Below the pieces are notes generated by a model. It was not told the origin of the DNA. It saw only the letters and a list, made by a program, of their open reading frames with translations, and made no database searches. A DNA stretch of 36,788 nucleotides from Betaproteobacteria bacterium. Lineage in GTDB: Bacteria; Pseudomonadota; Gammaproteobacteria; Burkholderiales; Burkholderiaceae_C. The number at the start of each line of letters is the position of its first letter. Within the stretch, counting starts at the first letter, position 1. The stretch lies in assembly GCA_013289985.1 (NCBI GenBank), contig JABCYW010000050.1, positions 1 to 36,788 on the forward strand, in the 5' to 3' direction. The position numbers and the translations under genes were made by a program. Of this stretch, positions 1 through 7,067 are shown one piece after another.

Positions 1-1158
1 GGCCACGGGCGAGGTCTCCGACAGGCCGTAGCCCTCCACCACCGGGCAACCGGTGATCCCGAGCCAGCGTTCCGCCGTGGCCTGTTGCACCGCCATGCCG
101 CCGCCGTTGGAGATGACCAGTTCCGAGAAGTCGAGCTTGGCGAACTCGGGATCGTTGGCCAGCGCGTTGAACAGCGTGTTGACCGCGGGGAACATGTTGA
201 CCTTGTAGGCCTTGAGCGTCTTGATGAAGCCGGGCACGTCGCGCGGGTTCGGCACCAGGATGTTCATCGCGCCCAGCCGGGCGCCGAACATGTAGCAGAT
301 GGTCAGCGCGTAGATGTGATACAGCGGCAGCGCGCAGACGATGGACAGCGGCTTGTTGCCCAGCTTGTCGAACATCGGCCTGAACCACGCCTCGCTCTGC
401 AGGATGTTGGCCACCACGTTGCGATGCAGCAGGGTGGCGCCCTTGGACACGCCCGTGGTGCCGCCCGTGTACTGCAGGAACGCGATGTCGTCTCCTCCGA
501 TCGACACCGGCGTGAGCGTGCTGCGGGTGCCCTGCGCCACCGCCATGTTGAAGCGCGTGACGCTGCGGCCGTCGTCCTGCGGCAGGCGGAACTCGGGCAC
601 CATCTTCTTGATGTGGCGCAGCACGAAGTTCACCAGCTGGCCCTTGGCGAAGCCCAGCATGTCGCCCATCGAGGCCAGCACCACGTGGCGCACCTCCGTC
701 TTGGCGATGACGCTCTCCAGCGTGTGCGCGAAGTTCTCCAGCACGATGATGACGGTGGCGCCGGCATCGGCCAGCTGGTGTTGCAGCTCGCGCGCCGTGT
801 ACAGCGGGTTCACGTTGACCACGACGCCGCCCACGCGCAGCACCGCGCCGATGGCCACGAGGTACTGCGGCACGTTGGGCATCATCACGGCGACGCGGTC
901 GCCGCGCTTGACGCCCCTGGATTGCAGCCACGCGCCCAGCGCGCGCGAGCGCTCGTCGATCTCGCCGTAGGTGAAGCGCACGCCCATGCAGGCCGCGGCG
1001 TCGCGCTGGGCGTACGTCGTCCACGACTCCTCCAGCAGCGGCACCAGCGATGCATAGGTGTCCACGGCCACATCGCCGGGCACGCCGGGCGGGTAGGCGT
1101 TCAGCCAGGGACGTTGCTGGGAGACGGTGGCGGCGGGAGCGGCGAGGGCATCGGTCAT
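1..1158 (-). CDS. fadD: Long-chain acyl-CoA synthetase (AMP-forming), C-terminus cut by window edge
   Basis: Activates free fatty acids to acyl-CoA through an acyl-adenylate, the entry step of beta-oxidation. Reading from ATG at 1158, 386 residues are visible before the window ends; a full enzyme is about 560. The adenylate-forming P-loop YTGGTTGVSKGA lies at residues 230-241, PLYHIYALT at 278-286, and the A5 motif EGYGLSETSP at 375-384. The N-terminal part contains the usual MMPNVPQYL and NVNPLYTARE segments of bacterial FadD. The C-terminal lid domain with the catalytic lysine lies outside the window. The gene starts 33 bp downstream of the FFLEELY gene on the same strand, so the two may be co-transcribed. 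Family assignment is firm; the chain-length preference is not visible. Confidence 0.95.
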   Translation of the reverse strand, partial: MTDALAAPAATVSQQRPWLNAYPPGVPGDVAVDTYASLVPLLEESWTTYAQRDAAACMGVRFTYGEIDERSRALGAWLQSRGVKRGDRVAVMMPNVPQYLVAIGAVLRVGGVVVNVNPLYTARELQHQLADAGATVIIVLENFAHTLESVIAKTEVRHVVLASMGDMLGFAKGQLVNFVLRHIKKMVPEFRLPQDDGRSVTRFNMAVAQGTRSTLTPVSIGGDDIAFLQYTGGTTGVSKGATLLHRNVVANILQSEAWFRPMFDKLGNKPLSIVCALPLYHIYALTICYMFGARLGAMNILVPNPRDVPGFIKTLKAYKVNMFPAVNTLFNALANDPEFAKLDFSELVISNGGGMAVQQATAERWLGITGCPVVEGYGLSETSPVA

Positions 1159-1191
1159 GAGGAAACATTGTGATGCAGCGTGCCCGACCCG

Positions 1192-1941
1192 CTATCCGGG
1201 GAAACCGGCCTGTGGCAACTGTGCCAGCGCGTCGTCCGATGCCAACGTTCCTGTCACGGCGGAGACAGCGCCCGGCTCGAAAAGACGCTTGGCGAGCGCG
1301 GTCTCGCGCGACTGTATGGTCGCCAGGAATTCCCGGGCGCCGTGCATCGCGCCGAACGCGTCGAACCCGGCTTCGAGAAAGGCCTGCAGCGCGCCCATGC
1401 CGGCCGCGCGCGCCGGGCCGCGCATCGCCTTCAGGCTCGCGCGCAGCACGAAGCTGCGGGTGTGGCGATCCAGCGCCTCGCCCACGCGCATCACCAGCTC
1501 GATCTGGCGCGCCCGCGCCGCGGGCTCGCCGGTGCCCTGCCAGGCGCGCACGTAGGCCGCGGGCGACGGCGCCGCGCCCTGCAGGTGGATCGCCATCGCC
1601 GTGTCCAGCCGCTCCGACAGCGCGTGCACGGCGGCCAGCGATTCCACGGTGGCGACGGTGTCGGCCGGGAACAGGCGCACCAGCGCCGGCACAATGCGGC
1701 TGAACTGCGCGTCGCGCTGCGTGAAGTCCTGCGGGCCGTACAGCTCGTTGAGAAAGAAATTTGCCGCGCGCCCGTAGCGCGGGTGCGCGAGCAGGCTGGC
1801 GTGGGTGCGCGCGAAGCGCTGCTGCTGGTAGGCCTTCAGCGCCGAGACGGCGTCGGACAGGCCTGCAGTGGCCAGCCGCCTGCGGCGCTCCACCTCCACG
1901 GCGGCGAGGGATTGCAGGATCCGGGTGGCGATGTCGCTCAT
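1192..1941 (-). CDS. FFLEELY-motif protein of unknown function
   Basis: A 249-residue, largely helical protein. Residues about 60-70 read NFFLNELYGPQDF, the signature that names the FFLEELY family of proteobacterial proteins (second E replaced by N here). It has no signal peptide or membrane segment, so it is probably cytoplasmic. I chose ATG at 1941 (MSDIATRIL) because the codons further upstream give low-complexity Arg/Pro-rich sequence. The gene lies just upstream of fadD on the same strand and is divergent from the alpha/beta hydrolase at 2019, leaving a 77-bp promoter gap. Biochemical function is not known for the family as far as I can tell. Confidence 0.85.
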   Translation of the reverse strand: MSDIATRILQSLAAVEVERRRRLATAGLSDAVSALKAYQQQRFARTHASLLAHPRYGRAANFFLNELYGPQDFTQRDAQFSRIVPALVRLFPADTVATVESLAAVHALSERLDTAMAIHLQGAAPSPAAYVRAWQGTGEPAARARQIELVMRVGEALDRHTRSFVLRASLKAMRGPARAAGMGALQAFLEAGFDAFGAMHGAREFLATIQSRETALAKRLFEPGAVSAVTGTLASDDALAQLPQAGFPG

Positions 1942-2018
1942 GCGGCCAAGCGTATCAGTCGCTATCCACGGACTCTGAATGCCGAGCAGGCGCGGCAGGG
2001 CTGCGTGATACTCGCTGC

Positions 2019-2933
2019 ATGCTCGCCCGCGCCACTCGCCTGCTGTTCGTGGCCTGGTTCGCCCTCCTGGCGGGCCTGGTGACCATCGAGCGGGCGACGG
2101 GCTGGACAACCGGCGGCCTGGTCGCGCTGTACGCGCTGGTGCTGGGCCATCCGACGCTGCTGGCCCTCGAGATGCTCGTGGCCCGCAGCGTGGCCGCCCG
2201 CGCCGGCGCGCCCGTGGCCCGCTGGCGCGACCTGCCGGGAGCACTGATGGGCGAATGGATCGTGTCGACGGCCGTCTTCGGCTGGCGCATGCCCTGGCGC
2301 TCCAACGCCGTCGAGGATCACCTGCCGAAGACCTCGCGCGGCCTGCGTGGCGTCGTCTTCATCCATGGCCATGTCTGCAACCGCGGCTTGTGGAACCCGT
2401 GGATGAAGCGCCTGCTCAAGCTCGACCGCGCGTTCGTGGCCGTGAACCTGGAGCCGGTGTTCGCGAGCCTGGATGACTACATCCCGCTGGTGGAGCGCGC
2501 CGTCCGCCGCATCGAGGCGACCACGGGGCTCGCCCCCGTGATCGTCGCGCACAGCATGGGTGGCATCGTCGCGCGCACCTGGCTGCGCTCGCGCGCCACG
2601 CACAGGCGCAGCGACGGCACCGACGAGGCCGCGCGCCTGATCACCATCGGCGCGCCGCATCGCGGTACCTGGCTGGCGCGCCTGGCGCTGGCCGCCAATG
2701 CGCGCCAGATGCGGGTGGACAGCGACTGGTTGAAGGCGCTCGTCGCGCGCGAGCCGCCGACCCTGCCGGAGCTGATCACGAGTTGGTGGAGCGAGTGCGA
2801 CCAGATCGTCTACCCGCCCCCGACGGCCGTGTTCCCCGGCAGCGAGGCCAAGCAGCTGCGCGGCGTGGGGCACCTCGCGCTCACGGCGCGCGAGGAGATC
2901 TGGAACGAGATCCGCTGGAGAATTGAATACTGA
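2019..2933 (+). CDS. Membrane-anchored alpha/beta hydrolase (lipase/esterase-like)
   Basis: A 304-residue alpha/beta-hydrolase. The nucleophile elbow is AHSMGG with Ser179, and the oxyanion region is the HGHVCNRG segment at 116-123. The acid is uncertain; a late histidine is present in GVGHLAL near the C-terminus. Two hydrophobic helices at about 8-24 and 31-56 suggest an inner-membrane anchor. The GAPHRGTW segment and the overall layout are those of triacylglycerol-lipase/permease-type hydrolases of beta-proteobacteria. ATG at 2019 was chosen because it opens the hydrophobic N-terminus. The substrate cannot be read from sequence. The gene converges with the HDOD gene across a REP-like palindrome. 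Confidence 0.88.
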   Translation: MLARATRLLFVAWFALLAGLVTIERATGWTTGGLVALYALVLGHPTLLALEMLVARSVAARAGAPVARWRDLPGALMGEWIVSTAVFGWRMPWRSNAVEDHLPKTSRGLRGVVFIHGHVCNRGLWNPWMKRLLKLDRAFVAVNLEPVFASLDDYIPLVERAVRRIEATTGLAPVIVAHSMGGIVARTWLRSRATHRRSDGTDEAARLITIGAPHRGTWLARLALAANARQMRVDSDWLKALVAREPPTLPELITSWWSECDQIVYPPPTAVFPGSEAKQLRGVGHLALTAREEIWNEIRWRIEY

Positions 2934-2963
2934 CGGCTTCGGCGCGTCGTCCGGTCAGTCGGA

Positions 2964-3037
2964 GCCAGGTCTCGCCCCCTGCGCGGCTGCACAGCGGCTT
3001 GATCCGGCAAACCAGCGCGCAAAGGGCAAGACCTGGC
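2964..3037. repeat. REP-like inverted repeat between convergent genes
   Basis: GCCAGGTCTCGCCC at 2964-2977 pairs with GGGCAAGACCTGGC at 3024-3037 (13 of 14 bases complementary). Pairing continues imperfectly inward through TGCGCG/CGCGCA. The arms are about 46 bp apart in the gap between two convergent genes. Sequences of the CAGGTCTTGC/GCAAGACCTG type recur as REP elements in beta-proteobacteria, often with REP-associated transposases. A bidirectional transcription-stop or mRNA-end role is plausible. Confidence 0.5.
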
Positions 3038-3043
3038 ACCGAA

Positions 3044-3889
3044 TCAATCGGTATCGATATCCAGCAGCAGCTGCCGCGTGGGCTCCACGCTCAGGTGCAG
3101 CAGCGCGGCGATGTCGCGCACGTCGTCCGGCAGGGCCGGGTTGTCCCAGCCGTTCATCGTGTGGCGCGCCAGGCGGATCGCCAGCAGCACGTTGCGCACC
3201 TGCGAATTCTCGGCGTGGGTGTCGTCCGTGATGCGCACGAGGATCTCGGGCAGGCGCCACCCCTGCATCAGCACGTGCTGGACGTCGTTCAGCTCGGCGT
3301 TGAGCACGTCGCGCTGCGCGGCGCTGGAGCGCAGCGTGGCGTCGGCGCGCTGGCGCCGCTGCAGCTCGAGCGCCAGATCGGGCGCGTGCAGCCACAGCAG
3401 CATCTCGGTGAAGTCGTGCAGCTGCGCGGCTTCGTGCAGCACGACGGCGTCGTGGTCGGCGCGGTGGATCGCGAAGCTGGCCGCGAAGCGCGCGGCGCGG
3501 TCGGCGCGCAACAGCACGTGCTGCAGGCCGGCCAGCGCCTCGGGATGGCTGGCGAGGTGGTCCTCGACCGTGGGCTGCGGCCCGAATTCGCGGAAGAACG
3601 GCGTGATGCCCATCAGCACCAGCGCCTCCACCACCGTCTCGGCGTCGGTGAGCCGGCGGTTCGCGCCTTGCGTGGAGGCGTAGACGAGCAGCTTGAGCGT
3701 CATCAGCGGATCGCGGCCGATGACCTCGGAGATGCCGCGCGCGTCGACGTCGTCCTCGATCAGCCGCATCTCCTCGATGGCGGCGGCGGTGCTCGCGAGC
3801 ACGGGGATCTCGAGCTGCCGGAAGTAGCGCACCCAGCCGTCCACGTCGCGCGGCGTGCGGAAGGCGGGGACAACGGGCAAGGCGCTCAT
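3044..3889 (-). CDS. HDOD domain-containing protein
   Basis: A 281-residue protein matching the HDOD domain, a catalytically degenerate relative of HD phosphohydrolases found in signalling proteins. Typical features are GISEVIGRDPLMTLKLLVYAS near residues 50-75, ALVLMGITPFF at about 90-100, and the helical HDAVVLHEAAQLHDFTEMLL segment near 145-165. There is no receiver, EAL or GGDEF domain, so this is a stand-alone HDOD protein. The 3' end converges with the alpha/beta hydrolase. Upstream, a 142-bp gap precedes the small basic-protein gene on the same strand. Molecular target unknown. Confidence 0.85.
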   Translation of the reverse strand: MSALPVVPAFRTPRDVDGWVRYFRQLEIPVLASTAAAIEEMRLIEDDVDARGISEVIGRDPLMTLKLLVYASTQGANRRLTDAETVVEALVLMGITPFFREFGPQPTVEDHLASHPEALAGLQHVLLRADRAARFAASFAIHRADHDAVVLHEAAQLHDFTEMLLWLHAPDLALELQRRQRADATLRSSAAQRDVLNAELNDVQHVLMQGWRLPEILVRITDDTHAENSQVRNVLLAIRLARHTMNGWDNPALPDDVRDIAALLHLSVEPTRQLLLDIDTD

Positions 3890-4031
3890 GGCAGGGATCT
3901 CGACAACCCGGTGGGGCGGTGCCCCCGCGGTTCAGGGACATCCAGTTACTCGGGTTATCGGACGCTCGCGCGCCGACTTGAGTTCCCGTCGCCGCCGCGC
4001 CTGGTGAAGCACGGCGGCAACGGGAACCACG

Positions 4032-4295
4032 TCACAGGCGGCGCACCTCGATGTAGCCGACGAGCTCGCCGTCGACGTACAGCGCGCCTTCAGGTGCGCC
4101 GGCTTCGGCGTGGAACTCCACGCTCATGTCGGCCTGGCTGCGGCGCTTGCGCGCATGCAGCGGGCGCGCGACGTCGCGCGCGTGGCGCGCGAGCGCCGTG
4201 CTGGCGCTGCGCAACAGGTGCGCCACGAGGCGGCGCCAGGTATCGCTGAAGGGAGGCCGCTGCGCGGGGCGGTGGCCGGTGAGGACGGGGATCAT
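4032..4295 (-). CDS. Small basic hypothetical protein
   Basis: An 87-residue protein with an Arg-rich middle (HARDVARPLHARKRRSQAD) and a compact C-terminal segment, ALYVDGELVGYIEVRRL, that looks like a beta-hairpin. A GGAG Shine-Dalgarno sits about 6 bases before ATG 4295. I do not recognise a named family. It is followed upstream on the same strand by another small basic protein, and the pair may form one transcript. Confidence 0.55.
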   Translation of the reverse strand: MIPVLTGHRPAQRPPFSDTWRRLVAHLLRSASTALARHARDVARPLHARKRRSQADMSVEFHAEAGAPEGALYVDGELVGYIEVRRL

Positions 4296-4334
4296 GTCGT
4301 TCTCCGGAGCGGCGCGAGGGCCGCATGACTGGAT

Positions 4335-4523
4335 TCAGAGGCTGGGCGGCTTGCTGCGCACGTCGCGCGGCAGGGCCAGGGTCGAGAGCTCGCGCTTCAG
4401 GGCCTGGCGGCCGTCGCGGCGTTCGGCGCCGAGGCCGGCGCCGTGCCGGCCTGCCCGGCGAAAGCGCGCGGTCGCGACGAGCGGATTGCGTGGCTTGGAA
4501 GCTTTGACGATCAACTTGGTCAT
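4335..4523 (-). CDS. Small conserved basic protein (KPRNPLV type)
   Basis: A 62-residue Arg/Lys-rich protein beginning MTKLIVKASKPRNPLVATA. The KPRNPLVA motif near the N-terminus recurs in small basic proteins of Burkholderiales, which supports it being real despite its size. A purine-rich GAAAGAAG stretch precedes ATG 4523. Its leader contains a strong hairpin (4556-4595). Function unknown; nucleic-acid binding is possible from charge alone. Confidence 0.6.
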   Translation of the reverse strand: MTKLIVKASKPRNPLVATARFRRAGRHGAGLGAERRDGRQALKRELSTLALPRDVRSKPPSL

Positions 4524-4555
4524 GGTCTTCTTTCGAAAAAGGGCGGCCGCAAACG

Positions 4556-4595
4556 GCGAAGGCCCGGGGGTTTCAGCAACCGCCCGGGCCCTCGC
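4556..4595 (-). promoter_or_regulatory. Long hairpin in the leader of the small basic protein
   Basis: The + strand arms GCGAAGGCCCGGG (4556-4568) and CCCGGGCCCTCGC (4583-4595) pair at 12 of 13 positions. The loop itself pairs through GGTT/AACC, giving an almost continuous stem. It sits 33 bases before the ATG at 4523. On the minus strand a T5 run follows only after about 13 bases, so it is a doubtful intrinsic terminator. A transcription attenuator or RNA-stability element is equally possible. Confidence 0.5.
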
Positions 4596-4830
4596 GAAGA
4601 GAAATGTCTCGCGGACTCAGAGCGGAATCGGGAACGGGGTGGCCGCGTTGCACAGGGCCGGGAAACGAGCGACGCGCGCGCCGCGCAGGGCCGTGGCGAC
4701 GGCTGCGATGGCAAGGCGGGATCGAATCGACACTGGGCGCATGGAGGCTCGTGAAGGGTTGCGAGGCGGGGGTGTCGCGAGGAGTCGGCGGGCCGTTGGG
4801 GCACGGCGCGGCTTTTCAACGCTTGACGCA

Positions 4831-4858
4831 ATGATAAACAAATATTGATCTTGCGCAA
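4831..4858 (-). promoter_or_regulatory. Sigma70-like promoter, -35 overlapped by FNR/Anr-like box
   Basis: On the minus strand, TTGCGC (4858-4853) and TATCAT (4836-4831) are separated by 16 bp. The + strand sequence TTGATCTTGCGCAA at 4845-4858 fits the FNR/Anr/Dnr pattern TTGAT-N4-ATCAA with one degenerate half (CGCAA). The box overlaps the -35 hexamer, which would suit repression rather than class II activation. It would serve the small basic-protein genes. Inference from motif matching only. Confidence 0.4.
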
Positions 4859-4943
4859 GTGCTTTATCAACCACTTGCTCAGGCGCTGCACCCACCCGCG
4901 TTGCCGATGAGCAACGCACCTTCATCAAACCGTCTTGCGACGG

Positions 4944-5534
4944 TCAGCGCTTCTTCTTGAGCGGCGCGATGCCGGCCTGGGCGGAATGCCACAACGCCAT
5001 GGGATCGTCGGGGGGCGTCGGCGGGACCGGCGGCTTGGGAATCACACCGGGCGCCAGCTTGCGCGGCGCGACCGTGGGCGCGACGGCCGCGGGCGCCGCG
5101 ACCTCGGGCATCAGCACCTCGCCCAGCAGGTCCAGCAGCCGCGTGCGGGCGCGCTGCGGATGACGCCGGTAGTAGGTGAGCACCAGGCCGGTGATGAAGC
5201 GCTCGTCGTCGTCCTGTGGCAGCGGGCTGTCGGCGGAGGCCGGGGGCATCGCCGCCGTCGTGGCCGGCGCGCCGCCGTGCTCGGCGTCCATCCAGCCGGC
5301 AGGCTTCTGGCAGTTCTGCTCGAACTGGCGCGCGAGCCGTTCGCCGATCAGGCGCGAGCGGCTCTTGATCTGGCTCCAGTAGCTCGGCTGGATCTGCAGC
5401 CTTTCGGCAAAACGGCGTTCCAATCCCCGCAGCGTCGCGGCGTCGGGGTGCTTGATGGTGTTGCGGACGAATTCGTCGAACAGCGCGAGCGCGTTGTCCA
5501 GGCGGATAGAGGCCACGTCTCGGGGGGCGTGCAT
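4944..5534 (-). CDS. HTH DNA-binding protein with Pro/Ala-rich C-terminal tail
   Basis: A 196-residue protein. Residues about 45-85 (LQIQPSYWSQIKSRSR, then IGERLARQFE and KPAGWMD) match the helix-turn-helix and following helix of phage-repressor-like proteins, which carry a YLSQI, IGDKLAR, GWMD pattern. A second helical segment (FITGLVLTYYRRHPQRARTRLLDLL) follows, then a Pro/Ala-rich tail ending in KKKR. There is no S24 peptidase domain. ATG 5534 has no Shine-Dalgarno, but TATCAT lies 8 bases upstream on the minus strand, so transcription may begin almost at the start codon and the mRNA may be leaderless. Probably a transcriptional regulator; its targets are unknown. Confidence 0.75.
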   Translation of the reverse strand: MHAPRDVASIRLDNALALFDEFVRNTIKHPDAATLRGLERRFAERLQIQPSYWSQIKSRSRLIGERLARQFEQNCQKPAGWMDAEHGGAPATTAAMPPASADSPLPQDDDERFITGLVLTYYRRHPQRARTRLLDLLGEVLMPEVAAPAAVAPTVAPRKLAPGVIPKPPVPPTPPDDPMALWHSAQAGIAPLKKKR

Positions 5535-5642
5535 GGACCGCAATGATAAAGGCTCGTGTCCCTGGCCGCCGGCCGGCGGGCGTGCGGTTTTGCTCGCCCG
5601 GCCCGGCGCGCCCGGCCGTGGACGCTCGGGTACGATGGGTCG

Positions 5643-7067
5643 ATGCTCCTGAATTGCCTGCTCCGGCGCCGCTGCGCGCGCCTTTCCGCCCTGCTGGTGG
5701 CGCTGGCCGCCGCGCCGTGGGCGCACGCCACGTCGCCCGCCGCGCATCCGGCGGCGCCGGCCTCGCCGCTGGCCCGATCCAGCATGCCCTCGGCCGCGTC
5801 CGCAGCCGAGGCCGACAGCGATGCCGAGGACAGCGGCAACCTGTCGGCGTCCGCGCGCCGCATCTACGACTTCGGCCGCCCGCGCCTGCTGCAGGTGCGC
5901 ACGCTGCTGCGCGACCAGGACAGCCAGGCGAGCGTCGGCTCCGGCTCGCTGGTGGGCGCCGACGGCCTGATCCTCACCAACTACCACGTGGTCAGCCAGG
6001 TGGCGCTCGAGCCGCAGCGCTACCGGCTCAACTTCCAGACCGTCGACGGCGTCACCGGCGCGTTGCAGCTGATCGCGTTCGACGTGGTGCACGACCTCGC
6101 GCTGGTGCGCATGGCCAAGCCGCCGGCCGCCGTCTCCACCCGCGGCATCTTCGAGTTCCGTCCCGCGTCCACGCCGCTGGCGCAGGGCGAGCGCATCTTC
6201 TCGCTGGGCAACCCGCTGGACGTCGGCTTCGCCGTCGTCGAGGGCACGTACAACGGCCTGGTGGAGCGCAGCTTCCTGCCGCAGATCCTGTTCTCCGGCT
6301 CGCTGAACCCGGGCATGAGCGGCGGCCCCGTGCTCGACGACAAGGGCCACATCGTCGGCGTCAACGTGGCCACGCGCCGCGACGGCCAGCAGATCAGCTT
6401 CCTCGTGCCGGCCGAGTTCGCGCAGGCCCTGATCGCGCGCGGCGCGAACGCCAGGCCCATCACCGCTTCGGTGGAGGCCGAGATGTCCAGGCAACTGCTG
6501 CAGCACCAGCAGCAGCTCACCACGCGTTTCGTCGCGCTGCCCTGGCGCGAGACCAAGCACGCGCACTACAGCGTTCCGGTGCCCCAGGAAGACTTCATGC
6601 GCTGCTGGGGCTCGTCCAATCCGTCGGAGTCCAAGGGCCTGTCGTTCGAGCGCTCCGACTGCCAGATGGACACCGCCATCTTCATCAACGAGTCGCTGCG
6701 CACCGGCGACATGGCCGTGCGCCACGAGGTCTACGACGGCAGCAAGCTGGGCGCGCTGCGCTTCGCCGAGGAGGCCGGACAGAGCTTCCGCAACGAAGGC
6801 ATGGGCCGGCGCACACGCGACCTCACGGCGCCCAAGTGCCAGGAAGACTTCGTCGAGAGCGACGGCCTGCCGATGCGCACCGTGATGTGCCTGCGCGCCT
6901 ATCGCCGCCTGCCGGGCCTGTACGACGTGGCGGTGCTGTCGCAGTCGGTCGACGCGAAGACCGAGGGCGTGCAGGGCCGCTTCGACGCGCGCGGCGTCAG
7001 CTTCGAGAACGCGATGCTTCTTGCCACCCACTACCTCAAGGGATTCGCATGGAAACGCTCGCCCTGA
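5643..7067 (+). CDS. Secreted trypsin-like serine protease (S1C/HtrA-like) with C-terminal Cys-containing domain
   Basis: A 474-residue protein with an N-terminal signal peptide (hydrophobic 12-25, cleavage near WAHA-T at 29). An Ala/Ser-rich linker is followed by a trypsin-fold protease. The catalytic triad is His115 (TNYHVV), Asp151 (HDLALV) and Ser226 (NPGMSGGPV). No PDZ domain follows. Instead there is a roughly 180-residue domain from about 290 with four cysteines (CWGSS, DCQMD, KCQED, MCLRA) that I do not recognise. Its stop overlaps the start of the FHA protein by 19 bp, so the two are translationally coupled and probably act at the same membrane. Likely periplasmic quality control or signalling; substrate unknown. 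Confidence 0.88.
   Translation: MLLNCLLRRRCARLSALLVALAAAPWAHATSPAAHPAAPASPLARSSMPSAASAAEADSDAEDSGNLSASARRIYDFGRPRLLQVRTLLRDQDSQASVGSGSLVGADGLILTNYHVVSQVALEPQRYRLNFQTVDGVTGALQLIAFDVVHDLALVRMAKPPAAVSTRGIFEFRPASTPLAQGERIFSLGNPLDVGFAVVEGTYNGLVERSFLPQILFSGSLNPGMSGGPVLDDKGHIVGVNVATRRDGQQISFLVPAEFAQALIARGANARPITASVEAEMSRQLLQHQQQLTTRFVALPWRETKHAHYSVPVPQEDFMRCWGSSNPSESKGLSFERSDCQMDTAIFINESLRTGDMAVRHEVYDGSKLGALRFAEEAGQSFRNEGMGRRTRDLTAPKCQEDFVESDGLPMRTVMCLRAYRRLPGLYDVAVLSQSVDAKTEGVQGRFDARGVSFENAMLLATHYLKGFAWKRSP

Larger units (their letters stand above)
4524..4943. other. 420-bp regulatory gap with leader hairpin, promoter and FNR-like box
   Basis: I see no convincing gene in this interval; the open frames on both strands are low-complexity Arg/Pro/Ser. 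It holds the leader of the small basic protein, a 13-bp-stem hairpin, a sigma70-like promoter pointing left, an FNR/Anr-like palindrome, and a CAAGTG-N10-CACTTG inverted repeat at 4856-4877. The AT-rich patch at 4825-4850 stands out from the GC-rich surroundings. Confidence 0.6.

Noticed and set aside
85-1173. Long plus-strand open frame of 362 codons opposite fadD
   Set aside because: His/Gln/Val/Arg-rich translation typical of antisense to high-GC coding DNA; the minus strand encodes a full set of acyl-CoA synthetase motifs.
4617-4928. 103-codon minus-strand frame starting MMKVRCSSATRV
   Set aside because: The start region looks plausible, but the rest becomes Ala/Arg/Ser-rich and it contains the promoter, the FNR-like box and palindromes; no ribosome site.
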